This document shows positions 1 to 16,300 of a stretch of DNA of 64,000 nt, piece by piece. Under the pieces are notes generated by a model. That model was given only the letters and a program-made list of their open reading frames with translations, did no database searches and was not told the DNA's origin. The DNA is from Triplophysa rosa (Eukaryota; Chordata; Actinopteri; Cypriniformes; Nemacheilidae), in the NCBI RefSeq assembly GCF_024868665.1, contig NC_079898.1, positions 18,286,403 through 18,350,402 on the forward strand. The letters run 5' to 3'. The number at the start of each line of letters is the position of its first letter. The stretch's first letter is position 1. The translations under genes and the position numbers were made by a program.

Positions 1-116
1 AAGACTGACCACTGTTGTTCATGCAATGCAGAGATATGTTTAATCATTTCAAGGATGTTTATTTAAATCTACATCAAATACTTCTAATAAGAATTGGCTG
101 GAATGGACAGTTGTAC

Positions 117-4144
<4,028 letters not shown>

Positions 4145-4509
4145 TGTACGTGTTTCTGTACGTTACGTGCCATGGACGACGGCGCAACGCTATGATCTGA
4201 TATGCTGTGCTCATTACTCTCTCACCCTGATCCCGCCCCTTCCCTCTGTCTGCTTTGTGACCAGTTACACAACACAAGGGAAACATTGTGACATAAATGT
4301 TACAAATATTTACACATGGATCTTTTCAAACTCCAAAAATATTTTCCCGCTCATCACAGTAGTACAGTAGTACAGTAATGAAAGGAAACTCACAATATGT
4401 TCCTCATGTCTTACCTCTTACAAAATCCGTGTCTTTATGTTATCTACTATAAAATCAAACCCTATCTTTATGAGATCTCTTGTAGAATGTTTACCCCCCT
4501 ACATAACAT

Positions 4510-4885
4510 AATGCAACTCCGTCCTTCGGATAAGATGTCAAACCGAGGTCCCGACTCTCTGTGGTCATTAAAAAACCCAGGATGTCATTCGAATAAGAGT
4601 AAGGGTGTAACTCCGGCATCCTGGCCAAATCTGCCCATTCGCCTCTATCCATCATTGTGGCCTCCTAATCATCTCCATATGTACCGATTCTGTACATCAC
4701 TCTGTCTCCTCTCCACCAATAAACTGGTGCGTGGTGGGCATTTTGGGGCAAAATGGCTGCCGTCGCATCATCCAGGTGGATGCTGCACATTGGTGGTGGA
4801 TGAGGAGATTCCCCCTTCCATGTAAAAGCGCGTTGAGTGCCCAGAAAAGCGTTATATACATGTAAGGAATTATTATTATTATTAA
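4510..4885 (+). mobile_element. LINE 3' end (CR1/L2-like), truncated copy
   Basis: A segment of about 375 bp ending in the motif GAGTGCCCAGAAAAGCG, then GTTATATACATGTAAGG and an (ATT)n tail. This tail form is common at 3' ends of fish non-LTR retrotransposons. No reverse transcriptase frame is present, as expected for a 5'-truncated copy. The family assignment is from memory of the tail sequence. Confidence 0.65.
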
Positions 4886-5426
4886 CTGTCATTGTAACAC
4901 GTTTGTAACTGATGTCACCAGACGGGGGCAGTATCTTCATTCGTGCTCGAAACTTGTTCCCAATAGCCTATCCTGATACAGTGCAAACAGTGAATTGTAG
5001 CCTTTTTGTTTGTAAAGTTAAAAGCCATTCAATAAAGTGTAAGCAGTTCAGAAAGTATTCAGTAAACACAATGGTTTATCAAATACAAAAAGTTCATGTG
5101 AGCTCAGATTTTTTCTTCAGAATTTGAAACACTGAAAGTACTTTGTGCTTGGCAAAGTACAAAAGTCAAGTTGTTAAAATGAGCATACAGTAGATAAAAT
5201 GATTAAGTGTCCACAGTGCAGCAGAGCCTTTCTAGAGAGCCTGCACTGTCATGCACCTTTTAGGCTATAGACATAGAGCAATTAATATTTCATGCATAAG
5301 AAATGTCACATCTAATATTGCCGAAGCCAGACATAATCATATGCCAGTAATTATAAATTATATAAATAATTAATCCAAATTAAAATAAAATCAAACTGAT
5401 GTTACAGTTGAAATATTAATCTCAAT

Positions 5427-6560
5427 GCTAGGGTTGTAGTACTCGAGACCCGTCTCAAGACCATTTTTGATGGTCTTGGGATTTGTCTCGGTCTCGACTG
5501 TCTTTGGTCTCGGTCTTGTCTTGGTCTCAGACTTAGTGGTCTCAGGATTTTATTTCAAGACAGGTCAAGACCACAACTGTGGGAATTACACTAAATTGCT
5601 GGCGCATTGTCTGATTCATGTGTTAACATCATTCATGTGATTGGATGTAAAACTCCTGGCTTTAAAACATTCACCACATGTTCCTTCTTTGATTCTTCTG
5701 TTACTTTTGTTACTCTTACTGCTGGTAAGAGAAGAATGGGAGATTGCCTTAAAGAAATCTGTCAAACAAAATGAATACACACAAAGGCCCACAATATCCT
5801 AGATGTGATTGCAAAAAAGTTACTTGTATGAGATATTGTTTTTTATTTTATAACATCTGATGTGATATTGATTTTGTATAATTATTCAATAAGCCTTGAG
5901 TTAATAAGTGACTTAAGTTTTAGACACAATGAAACAAGTTTTTGTTCTATGTTGGCTAGTCCCAAACAAATCTAGAACAAATCTGAACTTTTGTGCATTT
6001 CTGAGTCTTGTGCTGCGTCCTAATTCGCCTACTTAATATGCACTAAAAGTATGTACTGTTTCTGTTATGGAAAAGTATATACATTTTAGTGTGTAGCAAA
6101 ACAATATGAACACACTGGGACATACTAACAGGAAACGGAAGTGGCCGTTGTTGCCTAGACAACATTGTGGCCATTAACTGTCACACATATCAAAATACAG
6201 CTCTTCTTTCCATTTAAGTATTTATTCATTCATTGTTTCATATGTAATGTTAACTCTGTGCTTATATTTCTTTAGTGACGCATCAGTCTTTTAATTTTAT
6301 CAATGCATTTAAATAATCACTTAACTCCGCCTACTCGCGGTGAGTTGTGGGTAATATTATCCGTTAGAGTGTGCATCATTCTGCACTTCGAATTTCTACC
6401 GGAAGTAGTAGACCATCCAGGAATCTTTGGAATACTCTTTTCAACATACTACGATTTGGGACATACTAATTCTATTTTCGAATACTATTTAGGACGGATA
6501 GTATGCGAATTGGGACGCAGCAAGGGTCTCGGTTTTCGTGGTCTCGACTACAACACTAGC
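5427..6560. mobile_element. DNA transposon, non-autonomous, rich in GGTCTCG motifs
   Basis: Left end reads GCTAGGGTTGTAGTACTCGA and the right end, read on the opposite strand, GCTAGTGTTGTAGTCGAGAC: inverted ends of about 20 bp. The left interior is a degenerate array of GGTCTCGGTCT-type units. There is no coding frame. It is split by a second element at 6012-6521; without it the element is about 620 bp. I could not identify a convincing target-site duplication. Confidence 0.65.
6012..6521. mobile_element. Nested MITE with GCTGCGTCC inverted ends
   Basis: Begins GCTGCGTCCTAATTCGCCTA and ends, read on the opposite strand, GCTGCGTCCCAATTCGCATA. It is about 510 bp with no transposase frame and sits inside the element at 5427-6560, so it inserted later. 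The frame at 6303-6596 runs through it and is not a gene. Confidence 0.7.
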
Positions 6561-7357
6561 TTACACAATTATTTAAAAATGTGTTATGTTGCATAGGAAT
6601 CTACAAGTGTGCACAAGCACACAGTTGTCCAGGAAAAGGGGACCACCTGTAATGTTCCTTGTTTCTCAGGGTGCCTCCAACTGTGTAACATGGGCACTCA
6701 ACCAAGCAATGACTTCATATCTTGGTCTCAACAACATATTGCCTTTTATAGCTTGTGGGAACTGGCTCAGTGTGAGGGGCACTTGAAGAACAATAAGAAA
6801 CGGTTATTTATGAACATGAGGGAAACTGCACACATCATTTTTCTAAAGCACTAAACACCTGGAACAATGATAAGATAATCAAAATAAAGAGTTAAAAAGT
6901 GACTTGAAAATGAGCTGCCGCAGAGTAAAGCAACTGAGAATCTGTTTTAAATTTAATGACATACTGATATATATTATTATATTATACATGCGTGTATAAA
7001 ACTAACAGGACAATATTACAGTATATAGAAATAACCGGACAATATAAGACCATGTAAACATTTCTCATATACTAGCTTAAATAAAACTTAAAATAAAAAC
7101 ATTGTTACTGGAGAAACAATACCAGGAGGAATATATTCTATATGTTTTAAGTTTAACAAAAATGTACAAAAAATACAAAAGCTTAACACTAGGTCATTAA
7201 TAATGCCTGAGAATTGTGAGTAAAAATCTTGTACACAAGTAGCTTAAACTTCTATTCAATATTGCACTGTCTTTACAAAAAAAACTAAAACTTCTAAGCA
7301 GTGTTGGTGGCCAAGGAGAAAGGAGATTCTTCTGACCTAAACAGTCAGCAAATCTTC
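6561..7357. other. Region downstream of rassf4, probably its 3' UTR in part
   Basis: AT-rich sequence after the rassf4 stop codon (minus strand). It probably includes the rassf4 3' UTR. I see no clear canonical poly(A) signal on the minus strand close to the stop, no repeat that I recognise, and no convincing coding exon. Confidence 0.4.
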
Positions 7358-10300
7358 TTACACACGATTCATCTGAGAGATGCCATCTAATTTCTGCAAT
7401 ATCATGGACCTCAGGACACTGTATCTGAAATGACAAAATACAGCAAAGTTCAGATTATTATGAACTTCTGTATTCAATTTAAACTTTCAATTGTGGCTCT
7501 TTGGCAATGTATTTACTTCCTGGTCAGCTTTAAAATCTCTCTGTCTTCCTCTTCTCTCAATTTCTTGATGAAACTGTCCAAAACAGGCATTTCAAACTTT
7601 ATATATTGCGCAACCTAAAAGACAAAAACATGAATTCATGTTTAAAATACCTTATACCATATTTTAAAATATTAGCAATTGCATATTTAACACATGTCTG
7701 CATAAGAAAAAAAGCTCCTAAAATTAAACTCGATAGCATCTGGAAATGTCATTTACTATCTATATATATACAACAGAATGTATATATGCCAGGGAAAGCA
7801 CATTTAAAAAATCTACTCTAAGCTTGCAGAATGTACATAAATACTCACATCGTATGTAATCTCTTCTCCAAGGTCCTTTTCCATAATAAATATTCTGGCG
7901 ATTTTCTCACAAGGACCATGCAACAGACGAGACACCAGAGGGTATTCTGTGTCTTTTAGTTTTGTTCTCTCTGAGGGAATTTGAAAAATCCAAATTTAAC
8001 TCATGTTAAAAGAAGTAAACTTAAAACTAAAAAAACTTACCTCCCGATTCATGGACTAGGTAGAGGGCAAAATCATCAGTCTTGTTCTCTACCTGTACAC
8101 GTACAGAGCAGGGTAGTAAGAATAAGTACAGATGATTGTACTATAATTAAATTAATCAAAACTTACCCGAAACTTATTAAGGAGAAGGTTCAGAACTTGC
8201 TGCGTTGTTCTAGTGCTGTTCACTCGGACATTAGTCATCGATCCATACGATGGAGTAAAAACAGATGTCTAAATAGAAAATGGAAAAAAGATGAATCTGT
8301 CATGAAGTGTGTAGTATAAAATGTGACAAATGAGATCTAAAAAACATACAGCCTAGAATAAACTCTAGGAACACATCTGCCAAGAGATCTTTACAACCCA
8401 GTTCATCTATATGACCTTTAAAGACATTTATGAGAGGGGCAGGTGTCAACAAATTATAAAACACATAGTGCTGTTGAGGGAAAGGCCAAAACACTGGCTC
8501 TCAACACCTGCATCCATCTCACAACACTGATGTAAAACATAAACACTTAGAGAACAGACACTTCCCGTACAGATGCTGCTGTGGCATTTTATGAGAGAAT
8601 CAGGCCCCTTGCCAGGCACACAAGGCGTGTTATCTTTCATTCAGCACTATTGTGCTATTGTCCTGAGCTTAGAGCATGGAGGAGTTCCAACTCTCGTCTC
8701 GCTTCTGCCTGAGAAGCTGCTGTGCATTTCTCTAAGTGAAAGGTTAATATATACTTGAAGTTCAAATGTACTAGGATATTTAGTTTATATTTACCTTAAA
8801 TTTTATGATTTATAAACACAAACTATATGGTCAAATCAACTTTTTAACGTTAAAATTAGTTTTTACGAATTTGCCAGGAATTTCCAGAACCAACATGGCT
8901 GGACCAGTAACATTACCTTGTGGTTGTAGAAATGTCCGTTGATGGAAAAGCGATGTCTTTTAATCCTCTGTGAATCTGCAGAGTTGTGCATTTTGGATCT
9001 TCTTTGGATGTTTACAAAACTAGCATCACTTCTTGTCCTCAGCAGTTGAGGGATGTCCTCCTCAGCATCATACCCATCCATACCTGCAGCAGAAGAGTAG
9101 AGACGTGAGCCATATTACTACTGGACAAGCACTGACCTGTTTGTGATCAGTTTGTTTTTCACTGAACTGGGGAAAGGTGATGCTTAGAAGCCCATTGAAT
9201 GGGTAAAATCTGTCTGTTAATTTCCAGGATGTTGAAACCAAACCAAAACGCAACAGCTATTTACGTTGAACTATTTATGGGATTATTTGGAAGAAAACAC
9301 AAAGAAATGAAATCGAATTATACAGTTAGTTCACTGTAAAATTTATGACAAAAGATTGAAAACACACGCATCATTAAAAGTGCATTTAGTCCACCAAATA
9401 CACAAACCAGATTTATTTTCAAATAAACTTTTTAATTGGCATTATGTGATGAATATAAAGTGGTAAACATGAATCATCATTCTCACCAGCTATTATTGAC
9501 GTGGTACTGATTTGGTTGTTATTAGGCTCTGGAGAAAACTGGTGTAAATGACTCTGTTCATTATCTTCATTCCTGTCAAGCAAACAAACACATAAACAAC
9601 ATGCTAATAATTAATATCAAACATTGCGGACTAATTTGGAATTACAATAAATGAAATACAACTCATGTTATTGTGATCAGAATCGGATTAGGTTCACGTG
9701 CTAAAGCCTTTCAATCTCTTTGTTCATAGTATTAAATATATTAGCCCTAAAGGTCACCAGGGGCTTGAGCACATAATACTTAGATCTGATTAAAATTTCC
9801 ATGATAGAAGACAGTGTGCTGCAAGTGAAATGCACAGAGAAGCCCGGCCCCGGTTTCTCGGTCGGTAAAAGATCAACAGCACACAACACACGTCAGCTTT
9901 CACCCAGTTTACATGGGTCAGGAAATTTCCTCAACAGAAAACACTCAAACAATGACTATGAGTCATTATCTTTTAATAGAAATATCAGCTTTAAAGGGGT
10001 CATATGGCGCGAACACGTGTTTTTCTGTGTCTTTGGTGTGTTATAAGTTGCCCATGCATGTATTAGACACGTGAAATTGCACAAATGAAAGTGTCGGAAC
10101 AGAAGATGCATTCTATCTAAAAGCGAATGCTCACCCAGACCTGCCTGAAACGCCTCGTGTAACCACACCCCCACAAATCCACGTCAGTTCGTGGTATGAG
10201 TTGACTAAGACCGCCCAAATGTATACGCAAGTAAGATGGGCGTACCTGTCAGTACAATTGCTTTGGAACCTGATGTTCCAAATATGGTAAGAAGTAGGGT

Positions 10301-13300
10301 TGTCACGGTATCATAAACATGTGTTACGATACTATATCAGCTGAAGTATCTCGATACCAAGTAGTTTTCTACTGAGTTAGTGAATCATTTAACCAACTCG
10401 TTCAAAACGCTAAGTTGAACCATTATCTCGTCCGAGTCATTCAAAACACACATTCATTTTGGAGATAAACACCGCAAAAAGGCAGATGTAAGTGTTCAAA
10501 TGAATATTAATGCGCATATGCAACATTAACTACAGTACTACGATACTACCGTTTCAAAAATAGAGAGGCATCGCGGGTATTTTGAAGCTTTAGCATCACG
10601 ATGCTACCGTAGCACCGGTACACCGTGCAACCCTAGTAAGAAGCATTACATTTCCGCCACACGCTTGCAGTATTCGACCAATCACTACGCACTGGTTAAC
10701 TGGCCAATCAAAGCACAGAGCTTTGTAAAAAATCTGCACGTTTCAGAGAGGCGGGGCAAAGAGGAGATACAAACATGCATGGTATGTGGAAAATACAGCA
10801 TTTTTGAACCTTAAATCGTGTATACACATTGCATTACATCTAAAACAAACGATAATATTTGTTTTAGCCGTTTCATATGACCCCTTTAATACAAACCTGC
10901 ATATACTACATGTGCAAGTGAATAAATAACTCTTTAGCTGACAGTCTGGTGTCTGATTTAGTGCCTTTGACCCTTTTTATGTCGAAGACATCTGAAAATG
11001 TAAATGAGTTAGTCCTGACCAACCTTTGGGTTTCACTTAATATTTATTTTCAATTAAAAAACATATTCTGGATGCTATTTGGTCAATAGCTGTGCTATAT
11101 TCTTGATATAGCACAACTATGACCTGTTCATCCAGTTTTTATATCATTGCACACCGAACATGTTTTTTAGCATAGTATCATATTAAAGTTTTGTTTTTTT
11201 AATTTTTAAATTCCGTTTTATTTATTTATTATTATTATTATTTTATTATTTTTTTTGCAATTTTGTTATATGCTTTTGTCATTTTATTTTTTATTTGTTT
11301 ATTTTTTGTTTATGTTGCTCTATAAGATTAATTAATTTTTATAAATAAATATATATATTATTTTTTAATTATTAATTTAGTTTAAGTTTTTCCAACAATT
11401 TTCAGGCCAATATTGTATTTGATGTCAATAAACAGAAACATTTTTAAAGTTTCAATTTTGATAATCTAAAATAACTTTGATCTACAAAATGCATCTACAC
11501 ACCCTTAACAAAAACTGTGCCTTGAGATGTCTGACACTGAATAAATGAGTAAAACAGATCCCTAAAGAACAAGAAAGACACATATTGGGTGTGGTGTAAC
11601 AACATCCAATCCGTTCCACCCACCTGCTGGACTCGGAGCTCTCCGAGCTCCACGCTCCTGTGCAGGAATAGTGAAAGCGCTCTTTGTCATCTTGCATTTG
11701 GAGTCTGATTGGCCTCCTCAGGCCCCAGGAGATGTTGAGTAAACCTTCCACGATCAGCTCGCCCTCTTCCTGCAGCGATACAAGAAATAAAAACAATAAT
11801 CATTAAGTCTTTTGTCAGATGGAGGAAATCCTGCTTTGCTCACGTCTGAGCTTTGTTTCAAGTGTACGTGCTAAACAAGCAGTTGCAAACCCCAGATATT
11901 CAATTGAAGGTGAAGTTATGGAAAGTCATTTTGGAAGCAGTACAATCATAGCATATGCATGAAAGTTGTCATTGGGGATACGATTTTGAACAATGATGTG
12001 TCTTTTCTTTGAAAAAAATTACTGTTTATGTACAGTACAAATGCACTCTAGTCTTGACCAAATATTATAATATTAGCCATACTGTAGTCTACTAAAGATG
12101 ACATTGTAATGGACTTACTATCAATTTTGTATATTTCCCTTTATTATATAGGGCATATTTGTAGAATATTTGCTTTAAATGCCCTCTCAGGTTAGATTAA
12201 ACCAGCAAAATATGAGGTGTATGGTACAAAACAGACAAACATTTAAGGTATATATTTAACAAAATTATGTGGGAAGAAGGCATACCAATGTATCAGGTAA
12301 TATGGGTTTTATTCTAATCTAATATATAAAATATGCACAGAAAAACAAAAATCTCACAGGAAATAAAACATTAGGGCTCTTGAATATAATTGTTTTTCGA
12401 TGCATTGCGATTCAGATGTCAACAATTCTGCATTGATGCATAAAAACAAATAATCGATTATTAAAACATGCAATTAAACATCATACGTGTCCAATGGTTA
12501 CCGTTTATGTGAATAAAGTATTCTTATTATGTCTTATCTTTGTCATGATTCTGTCCCACGTTTTCTAGTTCTGTGGACAGAGTCGTGACAGTACCATGTC
12601 TTTTGTGCTTGTTGTGTTATGTGTGGAGACACGTGGCCTTTGTTGTGACTTTGCGCCTCGTGTCCTCCTTTCACGTCTCTTAGCCCTGCCCCCTTGTTTT
12701 CCGTAATCTCGCCCTTAGTGTTTGATTCCTGTCACCTGCCCGACACCTCCCCATGTAATCATCCCTTCGTTAGTTTCCCCTACTTAATGCCCTCGTGTTC
12801 TCTGTCCCTTGCCGGTTCGTTGCTTATTGTTCATGTCGAGTTGTTAGCCCAGTCTAAAGCCTTGTTGGTTTCTGAAGAAGTGTACGTTTTGTTATTTTTT
12901 GATCCCTCAGTTTATTCCCCCTTGTGGGAAGTGTTTTGTTTGTTTAGTCAATATTATTTCCTGTTTTGCCCCATTGTGGGTTTTTTTGCGTTTATATTCA
13001 AATAAAGTATTTGCATTAACCCTTTCCTGTCTGCGCTTGGGTTCTGTCCTTCAAATCCTGACAATCTTATTTGAAACATTACCTTTGACAAATAGCATAT
13101 ACATTTCAAACTGTAGTTTCAGCACGAGTGCAGTAATGTTGAAAATTGACAATGCAACCCATTGTGATGTATCGTGATATCGAATCATTGACATGCAAGT
13201 GTATTTGTTATTAATATTGTTCCGTTTCTCTTGTGGTAATATTTTGTATAGTTATTCTCCTGTGCTATGGCTTTGTAACTTTGCACAGGGTTTCCCCAAG

Positions 13301-16300
13301 CCTCCTTAAATTCTTTGCAAAGCAGAGCCCCAAACACACCAACGTAACAGGCATACAAAACTTTAAATGCATTTTAAGTAAAATAGTTCAAAGTAAAACA
13401 TAAAACAGTTAAATATAGAGCGATGTATCTATAGACAGACCTTTACTATTTCTTTATTTTGATGAGGTTTTATGCCCAGATGGATTGATAGAGAGATAGA
13501 TAAACAGATCTACTGCCACGTGCACGTAAGCACAGTCTTAATCCTATCAGGAAATAAGTCAACAAAGTAGATAAGTCTTTTCCGTTCTCATGCAAAGAAC
13601 AATATAAACTGACCACAGCATTTCACAGAGCCAAAAATAAAACCGTCTGAGATCAGGACAACTGCTTAAAAACACCTGCTTGTAGCAGACATTTTCTGCT
13701 CTGGTTGTAAACACTGTCACAAGCACATGCTTAGGGGAAATACGAAATAAGAAATGAGACTGTTGTTAAAATACATTTAGGGCATGGAGCTGTAAAGTTC
13801 GTGTAGATTCTGTAGATCTGGAAAAATACAAATTAAAGTTCATTCAGTACTAAAACCTTCAATAATATTGAGTTTTAAATTCAGACTTCTTAGCTTTCTA
13901 ATCTTCTAGATCTTTTTCCAATCTTTAAGATCTTTTATGAGACATTTCTGGGTCTTTTTCTCAGGAGATATATCTGAAAGACAGACTACTTGTCACATTA
14001 ATGCTAAATTTACAATACTTAGTATTTAATGCTAAACTTACATCACATGACAGCAGTTTGAAGTTATCGCTGCACTCAGTTACATTATGCCTTTACTATT
14101 TTCCCTGCTTATAAAATTCCTCTGTTGTCTGATATCGATCACAAAACAAGACAAAATTCGACCTAAACATTTTCAACAAATGAAATTTCCTAAATCACAA
14201 CTAATAAGCTCTCCCTATTCTTCATAAACATTTACTCAGTAACTTTTAAAGAAAGTCACTGAGTGCAGCTGTGACACGTCAGAGGAGACCTGGCTCTCCC
14301 GGCTGAGACTGGTTTCACCCGAGGTTTTTTTTCTCCATTTAGTTATCATTGGAGTTTGGGTTCCTCGCCACAGGGCAGTGTTGGCTTGCACACCGGGAGA
14401 CTGCTTTTATTAGATATTATTTACTAGAATGATCTTGCTTGTTATATAAACACCATGCACTGTGCTGTGTTTGACCTTTTCTGTGTTTTTCTGTTTTTCT
14501 TATTTTCTCCTGTAAAGCTGCTTTGGAACAATGCACATTGTGAAAAGCGCTATGTAAATAAAATTGAATTGAAATGAAATGAAATGAAATGGAGGAGACA
14601 AATTTCCATTTTCTCTCTATTCTGGTGTCTTGATGAAATAATTAAAATATTAAAGAGATCTCATATGTGATTTTGTTATGGGTTCAGCTACATACAAAAC
14701 TGCTGGTTTACAAATTTTTTTTAAATGATTGAATCCTAATTGTGTCATGAACATTTCTGATGCATCAGCTGCTATATATCAGCAAAATACACTCTTAAAA
14801 ATAAAGGTTATTCACAATGCCATAGAAGAACCTTTTTTGTTTAAATGGTTCCATGAGGAACCTTTAACATCCAAATGAAGCTTTCCTTTTCACAAAAGTT
14901 TTTTTTTTTATAAAAAGAACAATCTCACCTTTTTATAATCTTTTAAAGAACCCTAGAGGGTTTTTTTGTGGAACCAAAAATGGTCAACGCTGTGAAGAAC
15001 CTTTTAAGCACCTTTATATACAGTATATGGTATGTAGTGAACTTTTATTTATAAAAAACTGTATCTTCAGACATTTGCTTTTAGTAATTTCATTTCTTTT
15101 TCTTGCAATTTGCTCTGCGAACACTTTCTAAAGCATTTCAATTTAGTTCAACCCCATCTAAAAAATGATGAGATTGCAGAATTCCTACCCAGTCCTGAAT
15201 CTTCAACTCTGAAGAAATAATCATTTACCACAGTCACAAAGCAAGACATGAGGTCAAAGTGGCAGTCCACCAGACTTTTCCCAAATGGATCTCTGAGGAC
15301 ATGCTCTTCAACAAAAACCTGTGACCGAAATAAAAACTGAAATGGTTTTGGCAGCTGTGTGAATGCATTCAAGTGTCATCTAGGTGGAGAGACGGGCTCT
15401 CCCAGGACCTCATTGTTACTTCAATGTACACATTCAGGGCAGCTGCGGTGAGGTCTCATTGGTCAGCTTCCTCCCTACACTCTGCTCAGCACACACACAC
15501 TTCCTGCCGGGCGTGCAAGGTCAGATCCCAGCTAAATTTAGTGCCATTAGCCTTGGCTTACAATCCCCTTCAGCCGTGGCTATATAAAAGGCGGTGAGCT
15601 GCATGTGGCCAGATCAAACCAAACACTCTATAACAAAAGAGAAAGAACCTCAACAGAAGAGCCACTACTGAATTACACTGCACCAGTATCATCCTACGAG
15701 CTTTAACAGGTAAATTTGTTCATAATAATTATATAAATGAGAAATTAAATATAATGAGAAATTATAAGTACAAGTATTTCTGTAGAATAACTAACCGCCA
15801 AACTCTCTTTATCATCCAGGATGAAACCCAGAAGACTACTGCCTTCTGTCGCTCCTCTACCCACAATAACAGAAACACATGAGGACATCTCTCAGTCCCT
15901 GGATGAATATCTCAACTCCATCAAAGAGCTCGCCCAGCCTGGCTGCAGACCAGTGAGGATACCCAGGACTCAGAGACCTCGTCTCTTTTGTAAGCCCATG
16001 GGCAAGCACAGCGGCTCCGCTTCCACGCCACGCAGCGCCTCACGGGCCCTACAGCCCCGTTGCGGTTCTCTCGGCCTGGATGAGATCACCCTAAAATTCA
16101 GCAACCAGAAGGATTATGGTGCTAAAGATCCACTGGACTGGTTGTTTGCACAGACGCAGTTACAGTCACATGGTGAGGATCTGCACAGGACTGAAAACAC
16201 ACCTGCTGCTTTGTTGTTATTCTGAGGAGGCAACATCAGAAATCACTAAAGCTCTGTGTGAGCGATATGAAGGATCTCATGAACTCAACCTCTTTCATTT

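Noticed and set aside
9956..10174. Minus-strand frame beginning [14 protein letters not shown] as a gene
   Set aside because: The same frame occurs at 18006-18194 inside another copy of the TTAA-flanked repeat; it is repeat sequence without transposase motifs.
12694..13005. 103-codon plus frame as a small membrane protein
   Set aside because: It lies wholly inside the solo LTR (TG...CA ends, 5-bp duplication).
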